Source: Raffaelea ambrosiae (Eukaryota > Ascomycota > Sordariomycetes > Ophiostomatales > Ophiostomataceae). From it: a stretch of DNA of 64,000 nt. A model generated the notes under the pieces. That model saw only the letters and a list, made by a program, of their open reading frames with translations. It did no database searches and had not been told where the DNA came from. Each line of letters begins with the position of its first letter. Position 1 is the first letter of the stretch. The stretch is from the NCBI GenBank assembly GCA_002778195.1, contig PCDI01000008.1, positions 1,367,154-1,431,153 of the forward strand, given 5' to 3'. Shown in pieces: positions 8,849 to 19,164 of the stretch. Position numbers and translations under genes: made by a program.

Positions 8849-10860
8849 GGCGAATCGTTGGGGCGATGATAAAAGAAACCCCGGAGAAAAAGACAGGTGA
8901 AATGAAGATAACGAACAGAGAAAGGGGGACGAATGAAAATAAGAAACAGACAGAGAGGGTGTCTAGACGTCAAGGGAAACAAAACAGAAACGAAAGAAAA
9001 CGGATTGGGCTATACAAGCACGGCTGCATTTAGGTTTTAAGATTTGAAAGACTCAAGGAAAGAGAGAGAACACTCGACCAAGGCACGAGAGAAACAGCAA
9101 GGTATTGGCGTCGGATAGGGATGAAACTTGGGACGAAATCATTATATGTTTTTCTGTTATTAGTTTGTTCTTTTTTTCGTGTTGTTTGATTCTTTTATTT
9201 TTCTTCACTGTTTTACTCTACCTTTCAAAGCAAACTACAACTACTCCCATAAGCGATAATGATTTCCGAAGTTTATTGATTTCTTTCATCCCCTTGAAAT
9301 ATATTTACCTTTTTTTTTTTTTAAACTGAGTACCGCGACCATCTGACACGGATGGTTGTCAAATACAGAGAAGCCGCGAAAACATACCAGCACAAGATAG
9401 TGTATTCGAGGCCTATTGAAGAGCGCCTCAAGCGCCTAGAGATTCAGATGAAAAAGAAGAGACAGGGGACGTCCGATGCTGCGCCCAAGACAGAGAACAT
9501 GGTCGTCACTCCACTGACACCCCCACAACAGCACAACCGAAAGCATGAAGATACCGAGCAACCAGTAAGCCGGTCTGTTGTGTCAGTCCTGTCCTCTCTC
9601 TTTGGGGTTTTGCAGAGAGCGGCTGTCCTTGGATCATCTTCGTTTGGACAGCATGCGTCTCGCGACTCGATGGTCTATGCCATCACGACGTGCCTCTCCT
9701 GGCGGGTGTTTGTCGCGGCTCCGCAGTCAACTACGCCTAGCCAGGCATCAACCGTCCTTGGCTCGGGGACAGGACAAGAGAGATTCGCAATTCCTACTGA
9801 TCCGGCCAGATCCCCATCCAACGCGGCTGCGGAAATACCGGCTTCTGCAGCGACGGACCCCATTCCACGGCTCGCCTGGTGAGAAGACCGGGCCGCCGAT
9901 AGCTTTCTCGTATGTTGGAAAGCGAATGATATGAAAAAAAAAGAAAAAAGGGAACGATGCGAAATAAACGGTACGGGATTTGAACGAAAGGAACAAATAT
10001 TCCCTTCTAACAGTTCGCTAAAGAAAGATTGACGGAGCTTTGCATACATAGTAACTAGAGTCACACTTTCGCCTCTAAATTACCTGCCCCCTTTCCACTA
10101 GGCCAGCTGGTAATCATCCTAGTCTTAAATCTTCGCCAACAAGCCCAGGGATTGCACTGTTCTGTCTTATCGCTTCTTGGGGCTTGTGTTGGCTGTTCTA
10201 CTATGTACTACTCGTACATAGTAGCTACTGCATACCGCCATACCCGTACTCGACTATGTATCTTACTACGAGCGAGATACTTCTCCGAAAGATCCTGGCG
10301 CTGCCAGTTTTCCACAGCGCAACCCGCAGATGAACTCTTGGGCCCCAACTCTTTGACCAACTCGGCAAATCGTGCCAGGCCCCGCGCCATTCCCCCCCCG
10401 AGTCGACGCATCTCCCGACAGTTTCCATGTTTGCCTGCATGGGAAACCCGCTCTTGTTGGGCTTCAGGTACTAACTATGTGCTAGCACCTTGCTGGTTGG
10501 TTTCGGCTAGAAGGGACCCAACGGATTGGCCAATGGAAACGTTCTCGTTAGCCAATTCTGTGGAGTTCACTACCGTGTAGTATCCAGACGTTTCCGCCAA
10601 TAGCGTTGTAACTATCCACAAGCACGTCAAAGGATCAGTGCAAACGGTTGGGTCAACAAAATGGGCGATGGAGCACGCATGCTGGAGTCGGTAGGCAGTG
10701 GAGCTGCAGGATGGATAGATGGGGGTGTACGAGTTCTCATAGTCGCAAGCACCTCGATGCGGCATTGCCTCGTATCGTACTCGTAGTTGTGTCGCAGTCT
10801 CTGCGACTCTGAAGTGTAACCGAGTTCTCAACTCTCTCAGCGCCTCTTCGACGACCGAAA
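8849..10860. other. TPS1-BIO2 intergenic region
   Basis: About 2 kb with no recognisable gene. The first 300 bp are A-rich (TPS1 3' flank), then T-rich around 9150-9330. A 176-codon frame at 9352-9882 has no domain and is doubtful. An 11-bp inverted repeat with a 5-nt loop lies at 10198-10224 (listed separately). Confidence 0.5.
10198..10224. repeat. Inverted repeat CTACTATGTAC / GTACATAGTAG
   Basis: Perfect 11-bp arms at 10198-10208 and 10214-10224 separated by TACTC. It matches the palindrome family scattered through the gene-poor right part of the window. Confidence 0.9.
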
Positions 10861-12292
10861 ATGAAAGCACCTGTGATCTTCTCGGGCGGCCGTCTTGCCG
10901 CAGGTGGCCTCTCAAAAGCCATCTCGGCTCGTAGCTGTGCCGTCGCCACTGTCCAGCATGTCCGCCGTGCATCGACTGCTGCCGAGGCCGTTCAGGTCGA
11001 TCCATCCCGCCATGCCATCCCACCGATGCCCTCATCGTCGTCATCGAGCTCAGCACAACCGCCGCAGCCAGGACCCGCCTCAACGCTGTCCTTCCCCAGT
11101 CAGCCGCCGCCATTGCCAGCACGCCAGCAGCCTCTTTCTCAAGAGCAGATCGACAAACTGCAAGCAGAACGCGACCAGAAAGCCAAACGCATCCTGGACG
11201 AGGCCGTCGCGGCGGACAAGCCACGCCACGACTGGACCCGCGAGGAGATCTCGGCCATCTACTACCAGCCCTTGATGGAGTTGGCATTCAAGGCAGTAGG
11301 TTGTCTCGGGACGAGCAGGATTGAGTGGCAATTCGCTACAACTACAAGATTGGTGAATTGGATGAAGCTGACAGACCGTTCAGGCCACCGTGCACCGCCG
11401 CTTCCACGACCCGGCCGAGGTGCAGCTCTGCACGCTCATGAACATCAAGACGGGCGGCTGCACGGAGGACTGCTCGTACTGCGCGCAGTCGACGCGCTAC
11501 CGGGACGGCACGGGGGTCGAGGCGAAGCGGGTCGAGTCGGTCGAGTCGGTGCTGGCGGCGGCGCGCGTGGCCCGCGACAACGGCAGCACGCGGTTCTGCA
11601 TGGGTGCGGCGTGGCGCGACATGCGCGGACGCAAGAACGCGCTGCGCAACATTGCCGACATGATCAAGGGCGTGCGGGCGCTGGGCATGGAGGCGTGCGT
11701 GACGCTGGGCATGATCGACGAGAAGCAGGCGCAGACGCTCAAGGAGGCCGGCCTCACGGCCTACAACCACAACGTCGACACCAGCCGCGAGTTCTACCCC
11801 GAGATCATCTCCACCCGCTCCTACGACGAGCGCCTCCAGACCCTCGCCCACGTCCGCGACGCCGGCATCCGTGTCTGCTCCGGCGGCATCCTCGGTCTCG
11901 GCGAGTCGTCCACCGATCGCATCGGACTGCTGCACACCGTGTCCACGCTGCCGGCCCACCCCGAGAGCTTCCCCGTCAACGCGCTGGTGCCCATCAAGGG
12001 CACGCCCCTCGGCGACCGCCCAGCCCTCGACTTTTCCAGCATGCTGCGCACCATTGCCACGGCGCGCATCCTCATGCCGGCCACGATTGTGCGCATTGCC
12101 GCGGGCCGGACGACCATGTCTGAGGAGAAGCAGGCGCTGTGTTTTCTGGCCGGCGCCAACGCCATCTTTACGGGCGAGAAGATGCTGACAACGGCGTGCA
12201 ACGGCTGGGACGAGGACTCGGCCCTGTTTGGCCGCTGGGGGCTGAAGCCGATGAAGAGCTCGCACGTCGAGGACGCGAGCAACTACGAGTGA
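10861..12292 (+). CDS. BIO2: Biotin synthase, mitochondrial
   Basis: Radical-SAM enzyme that inserts sulfur into dethiobiotin, the last step of biotin synthesis, in mitochondria. Exons are 10861-11295 and 11384-12292; the 88-nt intron (GTAGGT...CAG) removes a frame break and restores FKAATVHRRFHDP. The product is 447 residues. The N-terminal ~100 residues are basic, Ala/Ser/Pro-rich and variable, consistent with a mitochondrial presequence plus linker. The [4Fe-4S] radical-SAM cysteines are C171, C175 and C178 (GGCTEDCSYC). Other hallmarks are YNHNVDTS, CSGGILGLGE, VNALVPIKGTPL and the RIAAGR motif near the C terminus. It is longer than yeast Bio2 only because of the N-terminal extension; a downstream start cannot be excluded. 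Confidence 0.95.
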
Positions 12293-12344
12293 TGGGACGC
12301 GACTTTGGAGGCTCTATTTCATGTGTAGTCAGACTGTGTTTGTA

Positions 12345-12370
12345 TGTGTGTGTGTGTGTGTGTGTGTGTG
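12345..12370 (+). repeat. (TG)13 microsatellite
   Basis: Uninterrupted TG dinucleotide run just downstream of the BIO2 stop codon, probably in its 3' UTR. Confidence 0.9.
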
Positions 12371-12579
12371 ATGGGCGTCAGCCCGAATAAGACATAACGT
12401 TCAGTTCACACAATGGCCACGAGCTCTCACTATGTAGTTATGCCGCAATGCCGTCCTCTTGTCGTCTTGTCCTCTTGTCTTCCTTGTTCGGCCCACTCTG
12501 TCTTCTGTTTGTCCTTCTCTCACAATGCCTGCTCCTGTCAGCCAGGCCTGGCACCCAGTGCGTCCCCAGCGTAGGCCCC

Positions 12580-13440
12580 CCTCGAGGTCGATAAGTAGTG
12601 GGGCGGCACTTTTTTCCCCGGCCAGACCCAGCGGGCGCCGGGCCTAAATGCCCTGTCCAAGACGTGGACGGAGCAGCTCTTGATGCATACACCGTACCAG
12701 GAAATTCACAGGATACGTGTGGTGATGGTTGAAGAGTGGTCTTTAGTCTCCTCACTTTCTCAAGGCTGAATTCAGTCTCTTTGGATCTTCAAGCACCCCC
12801 TCTCCAGGATGATCACATCCACCACAATGTCCACGCCGAAGTTCCGAATGAGTCGACGAGCGCGACAACAACACCCGCGAGAGTGCCGTCAACATCTTTG
12901 TGGCCGGGTCGCCGTCCACCGAGGCCAACGGCGCCACCCGGTGCATCCGTGGATCGCACCTCTAGGGCAACTACCACCAGCCAACCGAGGACCAGGTTGA
13001 AGATGCCGAGCCGGAGATTGGCGACACCTTCTCCATGCTCGGCTCGGTCTACCACGGCGGCTCGGCCAACACAACCGAGGACAAGTAGAGGCTGATTTTG
13101 TCCGCGTTCAGCACAAGAGAATGTAAGGTCCATGGAGACACGGGGGCAACCTGCCGGGAAATCTTGAAGACTGCTAACCTTCTTTTCTTCTCGGTCTACC
13201 GCCGGGGAGAAAACCAATGCCTGGTCATCCCCAATGCTCGCCTCCGCGAGTACAGCCGCAAGACGCAGCACGTCCTCGGTTGGGGAATATCCGAGCCGTA
13301 CCTGGACTGGGTGGACTTTGGGGACCCTTTTGAAGCTGGTGTACCCAGAAGAGTTTGCCGCCCAGCAACCCGAAGACCTGGCTTAGGGCGTGCACGACGA
13401 CGAGTAGATGGGCGAGGCATCTGCTGAGTAGCCCGTAGTT
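12580..13440 (+). pseudogene. Broken phytanoyl-CoA dioxygenase (PhyH)-like gene
   Basis: Pieces of an Fe(II)/2-oxoglutarate dioxygenase of the PhyH family appear in order but in all three plus frames. They are: GTFFPGQTQRAPGL and LSKTWTEQLLMHTPYQEI (about 12605-12700); LQDDHIHHNVHAE (about 12802-12840, where the family's HxD iron site would be, with the expected His missing); NIFVAGSPSTEANGATR...GSHL then TAG at 12963-12965; GDTFSMLGSVYHGGSANTTEDK then TAG at 13086-13088; and, after an intron-like GTAAGG stretch, QHVLGWGISEPYLDWVDFGDPF. A one-base shift near 13330 moves the tail into another frame. The distal His region (YHGGSANTT) is retained. The intron acceptor position shows CTCGG rather than an AG. 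Family assignment is by motif order; the substrate is unknown. Confidence 0.7.
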
Positions 13441-13541
13441 ACATCAGACAATTATGGAGAATACCTAAGAAATCAGAAGAAAGATCAAAGTATTCAATAT
13501 TGCTGCAGAAAAAGACAGGTCTTCCTCGTAAGGTCTGCGCG

Positions 13542-16253
13542 CTAGATAAATGACGTGTCCAAGTCCGAGAAGAAATTCTCCCATTGGATGGCCTCCAGCC
13601 CGCCCGCTTCTTCAAAACCCTGGCCCAGATCGTCCAGACATGAGAGCAGGGACCCGTCCAGGACGGCCTCGTCGCCAAACGGTATGCCACTTAGTGGGAC
13701 GGCAGCAGGGGCGTCGACCACCTGTGCTGGTGGCGGAATGGTTGTGGTGCTCGTGACAGATGGCCCGCTTCGAGCCTCGTTCTCGTCGGGTGGCATCAGT
13801 CGGTCTGGAAAACAGAACATCATCCCTGTTCTCATGTGTTTGGGGAGGTGTAGTTGTTGTAGGTGTGGCTGTTGTGGCTGTTGTGGCTGCTGTGGTTGCT
13901 GCGGATCTTTGGGTCCTCCTTCTTGTCCGCTTCTCACCCTCCCGGCTTCCACTCGGCGCCGAAACTTGCTAAACACCGCCTGCAGCGAGTCTAGCAACTG
14001 GCTTGCAATGTGCGATGTCCCGCGCGCGCCTTCGAGGATCCGGAACGCTTCGACCACCTCGTCGCGACGCAGTGTTTCAAACGACAATAGGGGCGACGAC
14101 GACGACGATGACGACGACAAAGGGGGCTCCTCCTCGGCCCCCTTCGACCACTGCACGCTCCGCAGGTCCCCGTGTATGCACAGGTCCATCAGCAGCACAA
14201 TGCTCGCAATGGCCAGGTTGTAGAGCATGCACGTGAACAGGATACGCATCCGCAAAAAGGGGTCCCGCTTTTTGCCACTACTCGCACCCAGAATCTTCTC
14301 CAGCCAGATCTCGTTGCGCACAATCCGGCGCGCCGCCTCCACGCAGCCCATCCGCATGTACGTATAACAGCTGGCTACGCTTCCGTCTGAGTCGTCTCTC
14401 CCCCCCTGGAACTTTTTCGACGTCAAGTACGGCAGATGCAGCCGGCAACGCGTGGTTTCAACGAGCGTGCTCAGCAGGTACGCCTGGACGACGGCGCGGT
14501 GCTGCGATCGTGGCGGCAGCGGAGCATGTTGGGTCTGGTAGGTCTCGAACCGCAGGAACGCGGGTACGTCGCGAACAAACTGGTCCAGGTCGGCAGCGCT
14601 GGCCAAGATGTCTTCGTAGCTCTCGCTCACGTGGACGGCCCCGCCGCTGTTGACGATGCTGGCGGCCAGCCCCGACCCGGCCCCGGCCCCGACCATGGCC
14701 AGAGGCAGACGGCGGTCGGTGATGCCCCGACAGACCTCGGCGAGGCGGGTGCGCTGCAAGAAAAACGACATGTCGGTCCGCTCGGATTGCGGCTTCTCGG
14801 CCATCTGGAGGTGTGCTAGGCGGGCAGCAGAGCCGTCGGCCATGGAGAGATCGACGTCGTCGACGTGACGCGGCTTGCGAACGGTCATGTGGGACGGGTT
14901 GCAGACGTAGACACCGTCGGTTGGGCCGCTGTAGCGAGTAGAAACGAACCTAGAAGATTATTAGCACAACTACGAATGAAGGGTGTTTTCTTGTTTTCTT
15001 GTTTGTTTGTTTGTTTGTTTGTTGTTATTTCTTTTCTACGAGGTCTGCCAGGCCTTCATCTGAGGTATCCTTACCAGTCTGTCCCTACGATATACCACCA
15101 GATTCGCCGGCGGATCTCCACATCGGCCTCGCTGCCCGGCAGGGGACGTCCCGTGGGCAGATCGGTGCGGTGCAGGTTCATCTCTTGTGCCAGCAGAAAC
15201 GCCGTGTTCATGATCGAGCGGTACCGCGGCAGGAAACCCTCGTAGTTGCACACGAGAAAGGATAGCACGAGGACCCCCTGCAACAGGTCCAGCGACAGGT
15301 CGCCGGCGCTCTGGGCAGCCTGGATGGCGGACAGCGTGGCCTCGATCCAGTAGCGTGTGCGGTCCTTACAGGTGGACATGACGGGAAAAATGTCTCTGTC
15401 GGGTGCGTCGTCGTCGTCGCCGGCCCAGGTGCAGGCAGCACTGGCAAAGATGCTGAGCAGCAGGGCCACGCGGCCAAAGGGCGGCACTCCCGTTCCGTGG
15501 ACGCTCGCCGGATCGCCTCTGCGTTCGAGCTGGCCGTAGACGTCGTCGAGAATGCCCGGCAGTGCCGGGGCAAAGACAATGTGCTGGATGTACATGGTGC
15601 GCATGTAGCCGCCCACCAGAGCCTTGGCCTCTTGGTACTCGGGCAGCCAGATGCAGCAGACGGGCTTGGCGTGCGGCGAGGACGACGGCATGATGTACGT
15701 CGGCGCAAACGGGCGGCCGCCGAGACTGCGAAGGCTCCCGAGGCGAAAGACGATGGGCAGCTCCGATGCGAGCTTGCTCTGGAGGTGTTTAATCAAGTAT
15801 GTGCGTTAGCCAGTCCGTCATATGGAAGATGGTTGGATGCTGCTCTTCGGCAAGAGAAGGAGAGAAAACATGAAAACACACGTAGATGGGCTGGCCCATG
15901 GATACTTTCTCGAGCCAGAGCACGTCATCTCCGACCTGCTGCAGGCACGGATCAGGGAAATCCGGCGTGGATTCCTCCTGGACAGATGTGAGCAGCGCCC
16001 TTTGGATGGGCAAAGGACGCGGAGCAGGTGGAGGAGGAGGAGGAGGAGCAGAGCATGGCAGCCGTTCCACCGAGCCGAGTGAGCCTGTGCTCGTGGCCTC
16101 GCCCACACTGCCATTTCTGCTTCCATTGGATTTCACAGACTGGGCCACAAGCTGTTCCAGACGCTGCAGACGGTCCAAAATCCGAGCCTGGGCATTGCCA
16201 TCCTCGTGGCAGGGACAGCGGCCACGGTCTGGGGCTGACGGGGCCGGGGCTGG

Positions 16254-16309
<56 letters not shown>

Positions 16310-16523
16310 TGCATGTCTGGTTATGCACCACCCGTGCGACATGGGGCAGAGTGTGCTGGACAGAGTCTATCTGGCAGGTCAGACCGCGCGACACACAATT
16401 CGAGCACGGCACTGTCCGTGTGCAGCGGAGCTTTCGAGCGCGACAGAAGCGGCAGGACACTGGCCGTTGGGAGCGTGAACGCCGCGGAGCCGGGCGGTCG
16501 CTGGAGGCTGCATGCTCTGCCAT
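13542..16523 (-). CDS. Zn2Cys6 (Gal4-type) transcription factor
   Basis: Fungal-specific nuclear regulator. Exons are 16523-15882, 15778-15075 and 14949-13542, with introns of 103 nt (GTGTGT...CAG) and 125 nt (GTAAGG...TAG), giving 917 residues. The zinc cluster has C24, C27, C34, C40, C43 and C50 in the canonical C-x2-C-x6-C-x5-C-x2-C-x6-C spacing. A run of about 18 alanines (GCA/TGC repeat) and a Leu-rich linker (about residues 110-130) follow. A Fungal_trans-like middle homology region spans exon 2 and early exon 3 (with the usual R-R-R-x-W-W at its end, RRRIWWYIVGTDW). The C-terminal part is low complexity with serine, PQQ and proline tracts. It is divergent from the MFS transporter gene starting at 16994, a common layout for a pathway regulator and its target. 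The target compound is unknown. Confidence 0.92.
16255..16307. repeat. (GCT)n trinucleotide repeat in the regulator
   Basis: About 17 copies of GCT on the plus strand, coding for the poly-alanine run of the Zn2Cys6 factor on the minus strand. Such tracts vary in length between strains. Confidence 0.9.
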
Positions 16524-16993
16524 TGTTGTTTGCCGTGGCGGTCTCCTGCTTTCGCCGTTTGTTTTTCCTTGTCATTCCAGACTTCCATGGACTTTCCGCC
16601 CGGGGTCTTTCCAGACGGGGAATGTCTGCGTATAAGAGGCAAGCACTGACTAATACGGCGTGGGTCTGGAGCGACCGACCCCGCGGACTTTCCGCGGCTA
16701 GGCCTTGATGCTCCGCCCTTACCTCCATTTGGCTGGTGGCGGACTGTCGGTAAGCCCTGCTATATGGATCGGTGGCACTATGCACGGCCAGGGTAGAAGT
16801 TCCGCGGAGAGGGATGTTGGCGAGAACGAGGACTCAAGGCACGAGCAGAAGGCAGGGGGGACGTGTCGAGAAAAAGGGATCAAAAGCCGCCCAGTTCCAG
16901 GCCTGCTTCTTGGGGGGCAACTCTGTAGTAAAGCTAGCTGCTATTCAATCCATCAGAGTTTGTCTTTCACGATTCTCGACAGCTTCTTCGCCT
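16524..16993. promoter_or_regulatory. Shared regulator/transporter promoter
   Basis: 470 bp between the starts of the divergent Zn2Cys6 factor and the MFS transporter. It contains three CCGCGG palindromes (listed separately) and a TATATGG near 16760. No frame here looks like an independent gene. Confidence 0.6.
16681..16697. promoter_or_regulatory. Paired CCGCGG palindromes
   Basis: CCGCGG at 16681-16686 and again at 16692-16697, 11 bp apart centre to centre, about one helical turn; a third copy is at 16802-16807. Zn2Cys6 proteins typically bind paired CGG/CCG triplets, so these are candidate sites for the neighbouring regulator. Binding is inferred. Confidence 0.45.
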
Positions 16994-19164
16994 ATGACTT
17001 CAGCAGGAGGCGCAACGCCCGGTGTCGTGGCTGGCACCCAGGACTTGGAACGGGGCGAGAAGCCGCTGAATACGAGCAGCTCCAGCGGCTCGGAAGTCAA
17101 TGTGGTTGCCAGTCAAGAGGCCGAAGAAGCTTTCCAGACAGAGAAGAACAATGAGAGTGGCGAGACAAATGAGTCTGAGACGCCAATCGACCCCAACATT
17201 GTCGACTTTGACGGACCCGACGATCCAGAGAACCCGCTCAACTGGTCGGCCACGAAGAAGAATATCAACATTGGTATTATTTCGTTTATTACATTTCTAT
17301 CGTGAGTGAATGCTGGAGGAGAGAAGAGAAGAGAAGGAAAAACAAAAAAGAAGATGGGACAATCGAGCGAGCAAAGCGAACGAGGAAAGAAAAGAAGAGA
17401 AGGTGCCCCCGGTCTTGCTAACATCTTTAGCCCCCTCGCCTCCACTATCATCGCCCCCGGTGTCCAGGACGTCCTCAGCGACTTCCACGAACATAGCCAG
17501 CTGCTCGGCTCGTTTGTCACCAGCGTCTTCCTCATCGGCTACATCTTCGGTCCGCTCGTGTTGGCTCCGCTCTCCGAGCTCTACGGCCGCGCCATCGTCT
17601 ACAAGATCTGCGGCGTCATCTTCTTTGTCTTCAGCATTGCATGCGCCGTCTCCAACAACATGAGCGCCCTGATCGTGTTCCGGCTGCTGGCCGGCATTGG
17701 CGGTTCGTGTCCGCAGACGCTGGGCGCCGGTTCCATTGCCGACTTGGCGTCACACGAGAAGCGCGGACGGGCAATGGCAATCTGGACAATGGGACCGTTA
17801 CTGGGGCCGAGCATTGGACCAGTCTGTATGATAAGACCCCTTGGCCTTTGTGGATCATTTTCGTCTTTCTCGGTAAACCCTGTCATTCACTGACAAAAAC
17901 AAACAAAAAACAGCTGGTGGATATTTGTCACCATCCGTTGGTTGGCGCTGGTGCTTTTGGGTGACTTCCATCGCCGTAAGTCAAAGAGAGAACGTCAAAA
18001 GAGAACGTCTGAATTTTCTCTTCCTCTTTTCTGACAATTTTCTTCTTCTTCTTCTTCTTCTCTCTCTCTTCCAGGCCGGCATCTCTTCCATCGCCACAAT
18101 TTTGTTCATGCACGAGTCCAGTGCCTACACCATCCTCGAACGCAAAACCAAGCGCCTCCAAAACGAGACGGGCAATCTCCAGCTGCGCTCCGCCCGTGAC
18201 ACGGGCAAGACCGCCCGCCGACTATTCGCCTTCTCGATTGTGCGGCCCCTCAAGATGCTGTTCTTCTCGCCCATTGTGCTGCTGCTCTCGCTCCACGGCG
18301 CCGTCGTCTATGCGTATCTGTATCTGTTGTTTACGACATTTCCCCGCGTCTTTCAAGGGCAGTACGGCTTCTCGATTGGGTCGGCCGGGCTGGCCTACCT
18401 GGGCATCGGCGTGGGCGAGTTGTTTGGGCTCGCTATCTGCGCGGCATTGTCGGACCCGGTGGTGCGTATGTTGACCAAGCGCTATGGAGGTGACCCTGTT
18501 CCGGAGTACCGGCTGCCGGCGCTCTGCCTGGGAGGTTTTCTGGTACCGATTGGGCTGTTCTGGTACGGCTGGTCGGCGCAGACCAAGACGCACTGGATGG
18601 TGCCGGTTGTGGGGACGGGCTGGCTCGGAGCCGGGATGGTCGTTGTTCTAGTAAGTGGAGAGAAAGAAGGAAATGAAAGAGAAAGTGAAAATGAAAAAGA
18701 CATTATGTGAAGACGAAGAACAGAGAAGAAGAGAAAGAAGAAGAAAAGAAAGAAGAAAAGAAAGAAGAAAAGAAAAAAGAAGAGAAGGAAAGAGAAAAGA
18801 AAGAAGACAAAGACAAAAGAAAGGGAAAGGAGAAGAGAAGAAACAAAGACGCAGCAGACACAAGATACTGGAGAAACACGATAATGGCCACTCGCTAACA
18901 TACCCCAAGGTCGGCATGATGACCTACCTCGTCGACGGCTTCACCATCTATGCCGCTTCGGCCAACGCGGCTGCCACGGTGTCCCGCTCCATCCTGGCCG
19001 CGTTCCTGCCCCTGGCCGGCGACAGCATGTACGACGCACTCGGCATCGGCTGGGGTACGTCGCTGCTCGGCTTCATTGCTGTACTCTTCTTGCCGGTGCC
19101 GTTTTTGTTCTACATATATGGGAAGCGCATCCGCACCAGCACTTTTTTCAATGTGGAGTTCTGA
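16994..19164 (+). CDS. MFS transporter, DHA1-like multidrug/small-molecule exporter
   Basis: Proton-driven membrane transporter, probably plasma membrane, with 12 predicted segments. Exons are 16994-17301, 17431-17825, 17914-17975, 18075-18650 and 18910-19164, giving 531 residues. The acidic N terminus ends in DGPDDPENPLNWS, typical of fungal DHA1 exporters. Then come the first helices with PLSELYGRA (motif A), FRLLAGIGGSCPQ (motif B), a motif C-like GPLLGPSIGPVSGGYL rebuilt across intron 2, GWRWCFWVTSIA, and MMTYLVDGFTIYAASANAA near the end. Splices restore conserved residues at each junction. The start at 16994 is chosen because upstream in-frame sequence (from 16772) is unlike the family. 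Intron 4 (259 nt) is nearly pure purine. It is divergent from the Zn2Cys6 factor, so co-regulation is likely; the substrate is unknown. Confidence 0.92.

Noticed and set aside
9352..9882. 176-codon plus frame with a basic N terminus
   Set aside because: The first part looks weakly protein-like but no family is recognised and the second half is random-like; not enough to call a gene.
10475..11287. 270-codon minus frame
   Set aside because: Its 5' half is antisense to the BIO2 first exon and the rest lies in the BIO2 promoter.
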